Assembly (NCBI RefSeq): GCF_900086645.1
Contig: NZ_LT576451.1
Location: 3,720,001-3,784,000 of the forward strand
Origin: Curtobacterium sp. 9128
GTDB lineage: Bacteria; Actinomycetota; Actinomycetes; Actinomycetales; Microbacteriaceae
DNA length: 64,000 nt
Direction: 5' to 3'
Shown: positions 1 through 8,715 of the stretch, piece by piece
Layout of the letters: every line of letters begins with the position of its first letter
Position numbering within the stretch: position 1 is the stretch's first letter
Made by a program: the position numbers and the translations under genes
The notes under the pieces: model-generated
What the model was told of the DNA's origin: nothing
Databases searched by the model: none
Seen by the model: only the letters and a program-made list of their open reading frames with translations

Positions 1-1914
1 TCCGCGGAGATCGGCGTGGCCGAGGTCCACCAGGCCCTCGTCGCGAACGGCCTCCGGCAGAAGGTCACGCTCCGCTGCTCCGGCGCGCACCAGACCGGCA
101 GCGACGTCGTCACGAGCGCGCTCCTCGGCGGCGACAGCTTCGAGTTCGGCACCACCGCGCTGATGATGCTCGGCTGCGTGATGGCGAAGAACTGCAACGT
201 GAAGTGCCCTGCCGGTCTCACCACGAACGCCGAAGCGTTCGAGGGGGACCCCCGCGCGCTCGCGCAGTACCTGCTGAACATCGCGCACGACGTCCGGCAG
301 ATCCTCGCCCGCCTCGGCCTGCGCTCCCTGCGCGAGGCGCGCGGTCGTACGGATCTGCTGCAGCTCCTCGACCACCCGGCGAGCGTCGGACGCCTGGACG
401 TGCGGAACCTGCTCGCGCAGGTCCCCGAGAAGGTCGTCACCGACCCTGAGTACCTGGAGAAGGACTTCCGCACCGACGACGCGCTCATCGAGCGGGTCCG
501 CACGGCGCTCCTGACCCACCACGAGCACTCCGTCACCATCGACGGCGTGCTCCTCGGCAACGCCGACAAGTCGGTCGGCGGCCAGTTCGGCATCGACGTC
601 GAGCGGATCCTCAACCACGAGCTCCGCGACGCGTCGTTCGAGGACGTCCCAGCCGTCACCACGGACGACCGCGGTCGCCGGCGCCTGGTCGACGGTGCCG
701 TGACGATCCGCACGAGCGGCTCCGCCGGGCAGTCCTACGGCGTCTTCAACAACGACGGCGTCCTGCTGGAGCACACCGGCACCGCGAACGACGGTGTCGG
801 CAAGAGCCAGAGCGGCGGCCGCATCGTCGTGCGCGCGCCGGGCGGCGGCAGCGCCGAACGCGGTGGAAACGTCCTCATCGGCAACTTCGCGCTGTTCGGC
901 GCCACCGGCGGGCGGACGTTCGTCGAGGGCGAGGCCGGTGACCGGTTCGCCGTCCGGAACTCCGGCGCGACCGCGGTGGTCGAGGGCCTCGGCGACTTCG
1001 GCTGCGAGTACATGACGGGCGGCGCGGTGTTCAACCTCGGCGGCTTCGGCAAGGGACTCGGGAACGGCATGTCCGGCGGCTTCCTCTACCAGTACGACCC
1101 GTCCGGGCAGGTCACCGAGCGCGCCAGCACCGACTCGCTCCTGGTCTTCCCCGTCACCGACACCGAGCGCGGCGCGTTCCACGAGGACGCGGCACGACTG
1201 CTCCTCGCGTGGCACCTCGAGGCGACCGGCTCCGAGCTCGCGAGCCGGCTGCTGGCCGACTGGGACACGACACGCACGCACGTGTTCGTCGGCATGCCCC
1301 GCGCGCTCCTGCTCACGCAGGACGCCGAGGCGATCCTGGCGGCCGCGACGAGGAACGAACTGCTCGACGAGCTCGCGACGTCGACCGCGACGGACAAGCT
1401 CCGCGCGTTCAAGGTCGACTACCGCGACCGCCGCACCGTGCTCGACGGCCGTGCCCCGGCGCTCGGCGACCAGGGCGACGACATGTTCTCGCTGCTGTCG
1501 TCGTACACGGTGCTCGGCGCCGCGCAGGACATCGCGCTCGAGCGGGTCCCCGGCGCGACGGACCCGAACGACCCCCGCATCGCCGAGGCCGTCAAGAACC
1601 TCGTCCTGACCGAGGACTTCTTCGTGAAGCAGCGCGTCGTGAAGTACCTGCGCGGCACGCTCGAGAAGTTCGCGGACGACGAGCTCGCCACCCTCATCGC
1701 GATCAAGCGACTCGACGACTACAAGCGTGCGCTCACGCAGCGGAACAACCGCAGCATGGACGCACCGGGAACGACCGGCTGGATCATGCACCAGAACGCC
1801 AAGAACGACGGACGCGTCCGCGCGGCACGCTTCGACGAGCTGCTCGCCACCGCGGCGCTCGAGGACATCGCCCGCCGCGCTCCCGAGGCCCCTGCCGAGG
1901 CGGTGACCGCGTGA
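1..1914 (+). CDS. gltB: Glutamate synthase large subunit-like protein (GltB-type), 3' part
   Basis: The reading frame is open from base 1, so the gene begins left of the window and 637 codons are visible. Glutamate synthase transfers amide nitrogen of glutamine to 2-oxoglutarate. The visible part starts inside the FMN/Fe-S synthase domain (CSGAHQTGSDVV, then FGTTALMMLGC). It continues through the glycine-rich GXGXG structural domain at about codons 185-385 (GNFALFGATGG, GGFGKGLGNGMSGG, CEYMTGG). The three cluster cysteines are at codons 59, 65 and 69, spaced C-x5-C-x3-C, whereas the classical GltB 3Fe-4S motif is C-x5-C-x4-C. About 190 residues follow the point where ordinary GltB proteins end. 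The downstream gene is not gltD but a diflavin reductase, with a GTGA overlap. Family assignment is firm; whether it is a standard NADPH-GOGAT is not. Confidence 0.85.
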   Translation, partial: SAEIGVAEVHQALVANGLRQKVTLRCSGAHQTGSDVVTSALLGGDSFEFGTTALMMLGCVMAKNCNVKCPAGLTTNAEAFEGDPRALAQYLLNIAHDVRQILARLGLRSLREARGRTDLLQLLDHPASVGRLDVRNLLAQVPEKVVTDPEYLEKDFRTDDALIERVRTALLTHHEHSVTIDGVLLGNADKSVGGQFGIDVERILNHELRDASFEDVPAVTTDDRGRRRLVDGAVTIRTSGSAGQSYGVFNNDGVLLEHTGTANDGVGKSQSGGRIVVRAPGGGSAERGGNVLIGNFALFGATGGRTFVEGEAGDRFAVRNSGATAVVEGLGDFGCEYMTGGAVFNLGGFGKGLGNGMSGGFLYQYDPSGQVTERASTDSLLVFPVTDTERGAFHEDAARLLLAWHLEATGSELASRLLADWDTTRTHVFVGMPRALLLTQDAEAILAAATRNELLDELATSTATDKLRAFKVDYRDRRTVLDGRAPALGDQGDDMFSLLSSYTVLGAAQDIALERVPGATDPNDPRIAEAVKNLVLTEDFFVKQRVVKYLRGTLEKFADDELATLIAIKRLDDYKRALTQRNNRSMDAPGTTGWIMHQNAKNDGRVRAARFDELLATAALEDIARRAPEAPAEAVTA

Positions 1915-3707
1915 CCCTGCTGCCCCCGACCGGCTCGCTGATCCCGGTCGACGCCCCGTTCTCCGCTGCCCAGGAGTCCTGGCTCGCCGGGTTCATCGCG
2001 GGGATCGCCGCCGCCGGCAAGAAGTCCCAGGCACCGGCGCCGACCACCACGATCGACGTGCTGTTCGGCACCCAGACCGGCAACGCCGAGTTCCTGGCCG
2101 ACGAGCTCGTCGCCGGTGCGCGTGCCCGCGGACTCGGCGGCCGGACCACGGCGCTCGACGACGTCTCCCCCGAGCAGCTCGCCGGGATGTCGCACGTGCT
2201 CGTCGTCACCTCGACGTACGGCGAGGGCGAGATGCCCGACAACGCCGGCCTGTTCTGGGATGCGATCCAGTCCGACGCCACCCCGCGGCTGGAGGGACTG
2301 CAGTTCGCCGTCCTCGGCCTCGGCGACAGCGGCTACGACGAGTTCTGCCAGGCCGGCAAGCTCCTCGACACCCGGTTCGAGCAGCTCGGCGCCACCAGGA
2401 TCAGCGACCGCGTCGACTGCGACGTGGACTTCGAGGACCCCGCGGCCCTCTGGACGGCCGGCGTCCTCGACCGCATCCAGGCCCAGACCGGCGCGGACGG
2501 GGCACCGGGCGCGACCTCAGCCGCCGGGGCCGGCGCGACCAGCGACGCGACCGCAGCCGGCGGGGCGGGCGCGAGCCGAGCCTCCAGGCCGGGTTCCCAG
2601 TGGAACAAGCGCAACCCGTACCGTGCTCGCCTGGTGGAGAACCGGCTGCTCTCCGACCCGCGCAGCGCGAAGGAGATCCGCCACTACGAGTTCGACCTCG
2701 GCGACAGCGGCATCACGTACGCCGCCGGAGACGCACTCGCCGTCGTGCCGCGCAACGACGACGCCCTCGTGTCTGAGCTGCTGGACCACCTCAGCGCCAC
2801 CGGCGACGAGCGGTTCGACGGTCGGGCCGTCGTCGACGTGCTCCGCGACGACCGGGAGATCCGGACGCCGTCGAAGGACCTCGTCGCGGACCTCGTGCAG
2901 CGTGCCCCGGCCAGCGAGCTCGCGGCGGTCGTCGCGCACGGCGACAAGCACGAGCTGGACCGCTGGCTCTGGGGCCGTGACGTGCTCGACCTGCTCCGTG
3001 ACGCCGGCCCTGCTGCACCCGGGTTGGACGAGCTCCTGCCGTTCCTCCGGCCGCTCCAGGCCCGCCAGTACTCGATCTCGTCGAGCCCGCTCGCGCACCC
3101 GGACCGGATCCACCTGACGATCGCCTCCGTCCGGTACGGCGACGTGAACCGACGGCACTCCGGCGTCGCGTCCACGCACCTGGCCGACCGGGTGGCGGTC
3201 GGCGACGAGGTCGGCGTGTACCTGCAGCCGAACGCCGCGTTTAGCGTCCCCGCCGACGACGCCGCACCGCTCATCATGGTCGGCCCCGGCACCGGCATCG
3301 CGCCGTTCCGCGGGTTCCTCCACGAGCGGGCCGCCAGCGGCGCCACCGGGCGCAACTGGCTGTTCTTCGGCGACCAGCACCGCGACACCGACTTCGTGTA
3401 CCGGGACGAGCTCACGGCGCTGCAGGAGCAGGGCGTCCTCACCCGCATGGACCTGGCGTTCTCGCGCGACCAGGCAGAGAAGGTCTACGTGCAGACCCGG
3501 ATGCGCGAGCAGTCCAGGCAGCTCTACGCGTGGCTCGAGGACGGTGCGACGTTCACCGTGTGCGGCGACGCGTCACGGATGGCGAAGGACGTCGAGACGG
3601 CCCTGCTGCAGGTCATCGCGACCGAACGCGGCAAGGGCGACGACGACGCTGCCGAGTACCTCGCCGACCTGCGTCGCGCGAAGCGGTACGTCCGCGACGT
3701 GTACTGA
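1911..3707 (+). CDS. CysJ/CPR-type diflavin (FMN/FAD) NADPH reductase
   Basis: This 598-residue flavoprotein moves electrons from NADPH through FAD to FMN and on to a partner. The GTG start at 1911 overlaps the preceding TGA (GTGA), indicating translational coupling to the GltB-like gene. Residues about 48-190 are a flavodoxin domain with FMN loop GTQTGN (53-58) and STYGEGEMPDN (101-111). A Gly/Ala-rich linker (about 191-228) leads to the FAD domain with RQYS at 385-388. The NADPH domain carries GPGTGIAPFRGF near 455, and the protein ends in a conserved C-terminal Tyr (VRDVY). The family includes sulfite reductase alpha subunit and cytochrome P450 reductase. No sulfite reductase hemoprotein is adjacent, so the likely partner by position is the GltB-like protein; this is inference. 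Longer upstream readings in this frame lie inside gltB and are unlikely. Confidence 0.88.
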   Translation: MTLLPPTGSLIPVDAPFSAAQESWLAGFIAGIAAAGKKSQAPAPTTTIDVLFGTQTGNAEFLADELVAGARARGLGGRTTALDDVSPEQLAGMSHVLVVTSTYGEGEMPDNAGLFWDAIQSDATPRLEGLQFAVLGLGDSGYDEFCQAGKLLDTRFEQLGATRISDRVDCDVDFEDPAALWTAGVLDRIQAQTGADGAPGATSAAGAGATSDATAAGGAGASRASRPGSQWNKRNPYRARLVENRLLSDPRSAKEIRHYEFDLGDSGITYAAGDALAVVPRNDDALVSELLDHLSATGDERFDGRAVVDVLRDDREIRTPSKDLVADLVQRAPASELAAVVAHGDKHELDRWLWGRDVLDLLRDAGPAAPGLDELLPFLRPLQARQYSISSSPLAHPDRIHLTIASVRYGDVNRRHSGVASTHLADRVAVGDEVGVYLQPNAAFSVPADDAAPLIMVGPGTGIAPFRGFLHERAASGATGRNWLFFGDQHRDTDFVYRDELTALQEQGVLTRMDLAFSRDQAEKVYVQTRMREQSRQLYAWLEDGATFTVCGDASRMAKDVETALLQVIATERGKGDDDAAEYLADLRRAKRYVRDVY

Positions 3708-3715
3708 GCGGGGCC

Positions 3716-3757
3716 GCCGTCCCGGCCTTCGGAACCCGAATCCTCGGGCGGGACGGC
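3716..3757 (+). terminator. Hairpin after the diflavin reductase
   Basis: A 9-bp perfect inverted repeat (3716-3724 with 3749-3757, GCCGTCCCG/CGGGACGGC) starts 9 bases after the stop codon. There is no T-run, which is usual for terminator-like hairpins in this GC-rich group. Confidence 0.45.
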
Positions 3758-3805
3758 GACCCCGACCGCCCGGCGCCTGCGGGGAGCCCCCTGATCCGGG
3801 TCTCC

Positions 3806-3841
3806 CCCGTCGTCACGGCACCCTGAGCCGACGACGACGGG
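3806..3841. terminator. Hairpin between convergent genes
   Basis: A perfect 9-bp inverted repeat (CCCGTCGTC at 3806-3814, GACGACGGG at 3833-3841) lies between the diflavin reductase and the convergent DUF7882 gene. It could serve either strand. The rest of 3708-3915 shows no gene. Confidence 0.4.
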
Positions 3842-3915
3842 AACATCGAGCGGTTCCTGCACCGTACTGGGGTTCACCTGTGGGTGGTACCCGTTGACTC
3901 GTACCGATCGGAATG

Positions 3916-4272
3916 CTAAGCGTCCCCGGGGACCACGGCACGCGACCACGGCGAGTCGTCGCCCGACGCGGTGTCCGGCGGCTCCGGGGTGAGCACCAGC
4001 CCGGACCCGGAGGACGCCGAGGTGTACAGCTCCTCGAGCCACGACCGGTTGATGGACGGCGCCCGGCTGCCGGCGAACTTGAAGTGGAGGCTGGCGTTCG
4101 GGTGCAGCCAGATGCTCGACCGGCCGTCGCCGTGCAGTGCGTCGTCCTTCCACGAGAACACGAAGCGGTGGTCACGCCGGAGCATGTTCACGATGACGAC
4201 CTGCAGGTGCGTGAGGGCACGGTCGTCGACGTGCAGGTCGAGCGTCTCGCCCGCGTAGATCAGTTGGCCCAT
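3916..4272 (-). CDS. DUF7882 family small protein
   Basis: A 118-residue protein beginning MGQLIYAGE. This start at 4272 was chosen over an upstream in-frame start because MGxLIY is the hallmark N-terminus of the family. The pattern of a short LIY strand, a DDRALTHLQVVIVNMLRR segment and an FSWKDD motif followed by a predicted sandwich-like region matches proteins widespread in Microbacteriaceae. These are often mislabelled ATP-dependent DNA ligase because of weak similarity. No nucleotidyltransferase motif is visible here and the function is unknown. The gene is a single unit, convergent with the reductase gene. Its presence is one of the better hints to the family of the host. Confidence 0.8.
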   Translation of the reverse strand: MGQLIYAGETLDLHVDDRALTHLQVVIVNMLRRDHRFVFSWKDDALHGDGRSSIWLHPNASLHFKFAGSRAPSINRSWLEELYTSASSGSGLVLTPEPPDTASGDDSPWSRAVVPGDA

Positions 4273-4315
4273 GGGTCTGTCTACACCGTGGGCCGGACGG
4301 GTGGCGCCGCCGGCT

Positions 4316-4389
4316 CGCCGAGACACCGCCGAGTCACCGAGACGGCGCCGGTTTCGGCGGCGTCTCGGCGGGTCGGCGGTGTCTCGGCG
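4316..4389 (-). terminator. Long nested hairpin ending the mevalonate operon
   Basis: A 15-bp perfect inverted repeat (4316-4330 with 4375-4389) encloses a second one (4337-4344 with 4361-4368). It begins immediately after the mvaS stop codon and probably ends the five-gene transcript. Confidence 0.6.
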
Positions 4390-4390
4390 G

Positions 4391-5545
4391 TCAGTTGCGC
4401 ACCTCGTAGTGGCGCGCGCCGCCGAGCACGCCGGCGAACCGGAACGGGGCAGTGGTCACGCGCGGACGCTCGACGTCGTCGCTGGTCGCGGCACCCGTCG
4501 CGTGCAGGGCCCGGTACTCCGCCAGCGTCAGCGGCACCCGGGCAGCGAGCGCCGCAGGGACGGAGCCGTCACGGCGGTGCTGCCGGTACTCGGGGCGGAC
4601 GACGCCGGTCAGCATCTCGCCGACGCTGCCGGAGCCGTAGCTGAACATGCCGATCCGCTTGCCCGCCAGGTCGTCGTCGAGGTCGAGGAGGGCGGCGAGC
4701 GCGATCCAGAGCGAGGCCGTGTACGTGTTGCCGACCTGCTTGTTGTACGTGAAGCCCGTCACCAGTTCGGACTCGTCGAACTCCGTGCCGACGTGCTGCG
4801 TGAGCTTCCGGTGCGCCTTGAGCGCCATCTTCGTGAACGGCTGGTGGTGCACGAACCGGTCGATGTCCTCGATCGCCGGGCCACCCCGCGCCGCCAGGTC
4901 GTCCCAGGCGCCGATGAAGGCGTCCACGTAGGCACTGACCGACAGACGGCCGTCGACCAGGGCGGTCGAGCGGTCGTTCGGACGCCAGAAGTCGTCGACG
5001 TCGGCGGTGAACACCCCGGACAGCGGCTCGATCTCGATCAGGTCGGGGTCGGCGGCGACGAGCATCGCGACCGCGCCTGCGCCCTGCGTGGGCTCGGCGG
5101 CGGTGTCGACGTCGTAGCGGGCGACGTCCGCGGCGATCACGAGCACACGCTCGCGGGGGTCCCGCGCGACGATGCCGAGTGCGAGCTGCAGCGCGGCGGT
5201 CCCGCCGTAGCAGGCCTGCTTCAGCTCGACCACGCGGGCGTTCGTCGGGAGCCCGAGCAGTCCGTGCACGAACACCCCGGCGGCCTTCGACTGGTCGATG
5301 CCGGACTCCGTCGCGAACAGCACCGTGCGGATGCCCTCCGAACCGTGCCGGTCGACGACCTGCTTCGCAGCGGCTGCCCCCATCGTGACGATGTCCTCGT
5401 CCGGAGCGGGCACGCTGAAGGCGTCCTGGCCGATGCCGACGTGGTACTTCGCCGGGTCCACGCCGAGCTGCACTGCGAGGTCGTCGAGTTCGAGCACGTG
5501 GTGCCCGGTCGCGACCGCGATGTCGTGGATGCCGATGCCGGTCAT
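4391..5545 (-). CDS. mvaS: Hydroxymethylglutaryl-CoA synthase
   Basis: This enzyme condenses acetyl-CoA with acetoacetyl-CoA to HMG-CoA, the first committed step of the mevalonate route. The 384-residue protein has the bacterial length. The catalytic trio is in place: Glu80 in ATESGID, Cys112 in QACYGG and the histidine pair 233-234 in VHHQPF, matching the Glu79/Cys111/His233 pattern of staphylococcal MvaS. It is the last gene of the minus-strand operon; its ATG at 5545 overlaps the mvaA stop (ATGA). A nested hairpin follows directly. Confidence 0.96.
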   Translation of the reverse strand: MTGIGIHDIAVATGHHVLELDDLAVQLGVDPAKYHVGIGQDAFSVPAPDEDIVTMGAAAAKQVVDRHGSEGIRTVLFATESGIDQSKAAGVFVHGLLGLPTNARVVELKQACYGGTAALQLALGIVARDPRERVLVIAADVARYDVDTAAEPTQGAGAVAMLVAADPDLIEIEPLSGVFTADVDDFWRPNDRSTALVDGRLSVSAYVDAFIGAWDDLAARGGPAIEDIDRFVHHQPFTKMALKAHRKLTQHVGTEFDESELVTGFTYNKQVGNTYTASLWIALAALLDLDDDLAGKRIGMFSYGSGSVGEMLTGVVRPEYRQHRRDGSVPAALAARVPLTLAEYRALHATGAATSDDVERPRVTTAPFRFAGVLGGARHYEVRN

Positions 5546-6612
5546 GCCGTCTCTTCTCTCCGAGCAGTACCCCGCTCCATGGCGACGTGGGCCGCCATGA
5601 GCTCACCGGGGTTGGTCTGTGCGGCGAGCAGGGAGAGCTCGCCGCAGAGGACGGTCGCGGCGCAGAGGCCGGCGAGCCGTCGGGCGTTCGCGCCGGGTTC
5701 GCGGTCCTCGCGGCAGCCGAGGCGCACCAGGGCGTCCTCGACCACGGGCAGGTCGTTGCCCTTGCCGTTGCCGACCGTCCCGACGATGAGGTGCGGCAGC
5801 GAGCACGAGAAGTACAGGTCGTCGCCACGGGCCTCGGCGAACGTGATGCCCTGGGAGCCCTCGACGATGTTCGCGGCGTCCTGTCCCGTCGCCAGGTAGA
5901 ACCCGAGGAGCATGTTCGCGTAGTGGGCGTTGGCGGAGCGCAGGGCACCCGCGATCGTGGAGCCGACCAGGTTCTTCGCCGTGTTCAGCTCGACGATCCG
6001 CTCGGTCGAGGACTTCAGGAACCGCTCGACGACCATGCCTGGCAGGACGATCTCGGCGATCGTGTTCCGCCCGCGCCCACGGATGCCGTTCACCGCCGTC
6101 GCCTTCTTGTCGGAGCAGAAGTTGCCGGAGATCGACACGTAGGACAGCTCGGGGTGCCAGCCGAGGATCGTCGGCAGCAGCGTGTCGGCAGCCTGCGTGA
6201 CCATGTTGTGGCCGGAGGCGTCACCCGTGGTGAACGCGAAGCGCAGGAAGAGCAGGTCCCCGACGATCTCCGGGTGCACCTCGATGAGCTTCGCGAAGCG
6301 GCTCTGCCCGGTGACGACCGCCTCGAGTTCCGGCTGCCGCGCGAGGATCTGTCCGGCCGCGATGTGTGCGGCGGCGGCGCTCGTGGCACGCACGACGACG
6401 GAGCGGGTCATGCGCTCGTCGACGACGGTCGCGACGATGCCGCCCTCGACCATGCGCGAGATCCGGGCCCCGCGGCCGACGGACGGCCACAGCGGCGACT
6501 CGTACGTCGCGAGGGGTACCTCGTGCTCCCCCTCGACGGCGTTGCCGCTCACCCGGAGCGGACCGACCCAGCGTGTGGGGATCGGGGTCTGCGTGATGGT
6601 CTTGTCGCTCAT
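5542..6612 (-). CDS. mvaA: Hydroxymethylglutaryl-CoA reductase
   Basis: Reduces HMG-CoA to mevalonate. The start is set at 6612 (MSDKTITQ), 10 bases after the phosphomevalonate kinase stop; upstream in-frame residues lie inside that gene. The 356-residue protein shows the dinucleotide-binding region TTGDASGHNMVTQAAD, the catalytic lysine region CSDKKATAVNGIRGRG and a C-terminal histidine in AAHVAMERG. GDASGHN replaces the DAMGMN of many HMG-CoA reductases. The Lys-Lys motif and architecture resemble class I (eukaryote/archaeal-like, NADPH) enzymes as in actinomycete mevalonate clusters, rather than class II. Cofactor preference is inferred. Confidence 0.93.
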   Translation of the reverse strand: MSDKTITQTPIPTRWVGPLRVSGNAVEGEHEVPLATYESPLWPSVGRGARISRMVEGGIVATVVDERMTRSVVVRATSAAAAHIAAGQILARQPELEAVVTGQSRFAKLIEVHPEIVGDLLFLRFAFTTGDASGHNMVTQAADTLLPTILGWHPELSYVSISGNFCSDKKATAVNGIRGRGRNTIAEIVLPGMVVERFLKSSTERIVELNTAKNLVGSTIAGALRSANAHYANMLLGFYLATGQDAANIVEGSQGITFAEARGDDLYFSCSLPHLIVGTVGNGKGNDLPVVEDALVRLGCREDREPGANARRLAGLCAATVLCGELSLLAAQTNPGELMAAHVAMERGTARREETA

Positions 6613-6622
6613 TCGACGGTGC

Positions 6623-7717
6623 TCATTCGATCGGGCCTTCCGGGGGTTGCACGGCGATGGTGAGGTGCCGGATGTCGTGCGCCTCCCACTCGCGGAGGAT
6701 CCCGGCGGTGTCGCTCTCCGCAGTGTCGCTCGTCGTGGGGACGAGGGCGATGCCGCAGTCGCCGCCGCCGGCTCCTGACGGCTTCGCCGCCCCGCCGGCA
6801 CGCTCGACGACGTCGCACAGGGTGGTCAGGCGCTCGGTCTCGATGCTGGACCCCACGGAGTCGCCGAGGCGCTGCATCAGGCCGCGCGCGCGCCGCAGGG
6901 CGTCCAGCGTGCGCGCGGCGTCGCCGGTCTGGAGGCCCGTGGTCAGGTCGTCCACGCAGGCCCGGCTGTCGTCGAGGAACGCCTGGTACCCGCCGTTCCG
7001 GTGCCGCCGCACCACGCCCACGAGCTTCGTGGTGGACGCCGGCGAACCGGTCCAGCCGACGAGCAGGCGCAGGTTCTCGGGAGCAGGCAGGCGCTGGACG
7101 TCGAAGCCGTCCCAGGCTTCCGCGTCGTGCAGGATGTCCGACACGGTGCGGGCGTCGAGCTGCGATGCCAGACGTTCGCGGTCCGGGGCGCTGTAGCGGA
7201 GCCACCCGCCGAACGTGCTGGCGGCCAGGTCCCCGCCGGACGCGCGGGGGTTCACCCGGATGGTCGCGAGCAGGGCGACCTGGAAGCGCTGACGCTGCGA
7301 GAGCCCCAGGCCGTAGAACCGGTCGAGGGCGCCGACCGTGGCGACGGTCACGGCTGCGGACGAGCCGAGTCCGAACTTCCGGCCGCTGGCGTCGTCGAGC
7401 TGACTGGAGATGCGGAGGTCGTGGAACCGCGGTTCGATGCCGAGCTCCCCGCGGAGCTTCTCGACGAGGTCGATCGTCGCCATCACGTAGTCGTACGGGT
7501 GGTGTTCCCGGTCCAGCGCGATGCCGTCCTCGGCGCGGGTCCACGTCAGCGGCAGGTGCCCGTACTCCTCCGAGTGCACGCTGCCGGCACCGTGCCCCTC
7601 GGCGACACGGGCCGTGATGGCGCGGTCGAGGGCGATGATGACGGAGGGCTGCCCCGGCTCGACGACGGCGTACTCCCCCGCGACGAACAGCTTGCCGTGG
7701 GCACGGAACTCGATCAC
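6623..7717 (-). CDS. mvaK2: Phosphomevalonate kinase
   Basis: Phosphorylates 5-phosphomevalonate to the diphosphate. The 364-residue protein starts with GTG at 7717, overlapping the mvaD stop (GTGA). It is a GHMP kinase: N-terminal HGKLFVAGEYAVVEPG, ATP-loop KFGLGSSAAVTVA, and C-terminal KPSGAGGGDCGIAL. HGKLFVAGEYAVV is typical of phosphomevalonate kinase rather than mevalonate kinase. It is the third gene of the mvk-mvaD-pmk-mvaA-mvaS operon. In the well-known Streptomyces CL190 cluster a type 2 IPP isomerase gene sits between pmk and the reductase gene; here only 10 bases separate them. Confidence 0.93.
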   Translation of the reverse strand: MIEFRAHGKLFVAGEYAVVEPGQPSVIIALDRAITARVAEGHGAGSVHSEEYGHLPLTWTRAEDGIALDREHHPYDYVMATIDLVEKLRGELGIEPRFHDLRISSQLDDASGRKFGLGSSAAVTVATVGALDRFYGLGLSQRQRFQVALLATIRVNPRASGGDLAASTFGGWLRYSAPDRERLASQLDARTVSDILHDAEAWDGFDVQRLPAPENLRLLVGWTGSPASTTKLVGVVRRHRNGGYQAFLDDSRACVDDLTTGLQTGDAARTLDALRRARGLMQRLGDSVGSSIETERLTTLCDVVERAGGAAKPSGAGGGDCGIALVPTTSDTAESDTAGILREWEAHDIRHLTIAVQPPEGPIE

Positions 7718-8715
7718 TCGGCGGACTCCTTCTGGTCGGGGTGGCTCCCCGTTCCTTCGGAGCGGACGACGTGAGCGGCTGGTCCGGTGCCGGACTCGAT
7801 GACGTCGCCGAAGCCCGCGAGCGCACCGGCGACGGCACCGCGGTCCTCCGGCTTCGTGAGCACGACGACGTTCGGCCCGGCGTCGGCCGTGGCGTACGCC
7901 TCGGTGCCGGCGGCGCGGAGCTCGGCGACGGCGTCGAACACGGCGACGCTGCGGGCGTTGAGGTAGCGGATCGGGGGGAACGAGCCCTCGATCGTCGCGT
8001 GCATCCGGAGCGCGTTGCTCTCGGTGAGCTCGCCGACCCGGGTGAAGTCCCCGGCGGCGCATGCGTCGAGCATGTCACCGACCGTCTCCGTCGTCGACGT
8101 CACCCATGCCGGGTAGAACGGCGACGTCGCGATCGTCCGGCGCATCGCCTCGCGCGAACCGATCTCCTTCGGCCCGGCGTCGATCGTCACGACGACCATC
8201 GCCATCGGCGGCGCCGGGATCGTCTCCGCGTACGACCCCTGGTCGTCGCCGGCGTGCCAGACCGACACGCCTCCGGGGATCGAGCGCGTCGCCGATCCCG
8301 ATCCACGGCGCGCGAGGCGGGACAGGTCACGCTCGGACAGGTCGAGGCCGTACGCGGCGGCGGCTGCGGTGGCGAGCGCGGCGAAGCCGGACGCGCTCGA
8401 CGCCAGGCCGGCACCGGTCGGGACCTCGTTCGTCGACTCGACGAGCGCGCGCGCATCGCTGCCCGCCAGCTGCCGGACGATCTCGAGGAAGCGCTGGACG
8501 CGCGTCAACGCCCCGTCGTCGGCGACGTGACCGTTCAGGACGAACGCATCACGAGCCTCCTTCCCGTCCACCAGCGTGACCGTGGTGGTCGTCGGGAAGA
8601 CGTCGAGGCCCATCGAGACGCTGCCCGTCGCGGGCAGCGCGAGGTCGGCGTCCGCCTTGCCCCAGTACTTCACGAGTGCGATGTTGGGGTGCGCGACGGC
8701 GGTGGCAGTGCTCAA
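7714..8715 (-). CDS. mvaD: Diphosphomevalonate decarboxylase
   Basis: ATP-dependent decarboxylation of mevalonate diphosphate to isopentenyl diphosphate. The 333-residue protein has HPNIALVKYWGK near the N-terminus, the GHMP loop PTGAGLASSASGFAALA, RRGSGSATRSIPGG and a C-terminal YATADAGPNV with the conserved Asp. The best start is TTG at 8715, overlapping the mvk stop (TTGA), since the family N-terminus begins just before AVAHPNIALVKYWG. Longer readings lie within mvk. Confidence 0.94.
   Translation of the reverse strand: MSTATAVAHPNIALVKYWGKADADLALPATGSVSMGLDVFPTTTTVTLVDGKEARDAFVLNGHVADDGALTRVQRFLEIVRQLAGSDARALVESTNEVPTGAGLASSASGFAALATAAAAAYGLDLSERDLSRLARRGSGSATRSIPGGVSVWHAGDDQGSYAETIPAPPMAMVVVTIDAGPKEIGSREAMRRTIATSPFYPAWVTSTTETVGDMLDACAAGDFTRVGELTESNALRMHATIEGSFPPIRYLNARSVAVFDAVAELRAAGTEAYATADAGPNVVVLTKPEDRGAVAGALAGFGDVIESGTGPAAHVVRSEGTGSHPDQKESAE

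Noticed and set aside
1209..1910. Long upstream extension of the diflavin reductase frame
   Set aside because: It lies within gltB, is Arg/Pro-rich like an off-frame reading, and the GTG at 1911 gives a normal family N-terminus.
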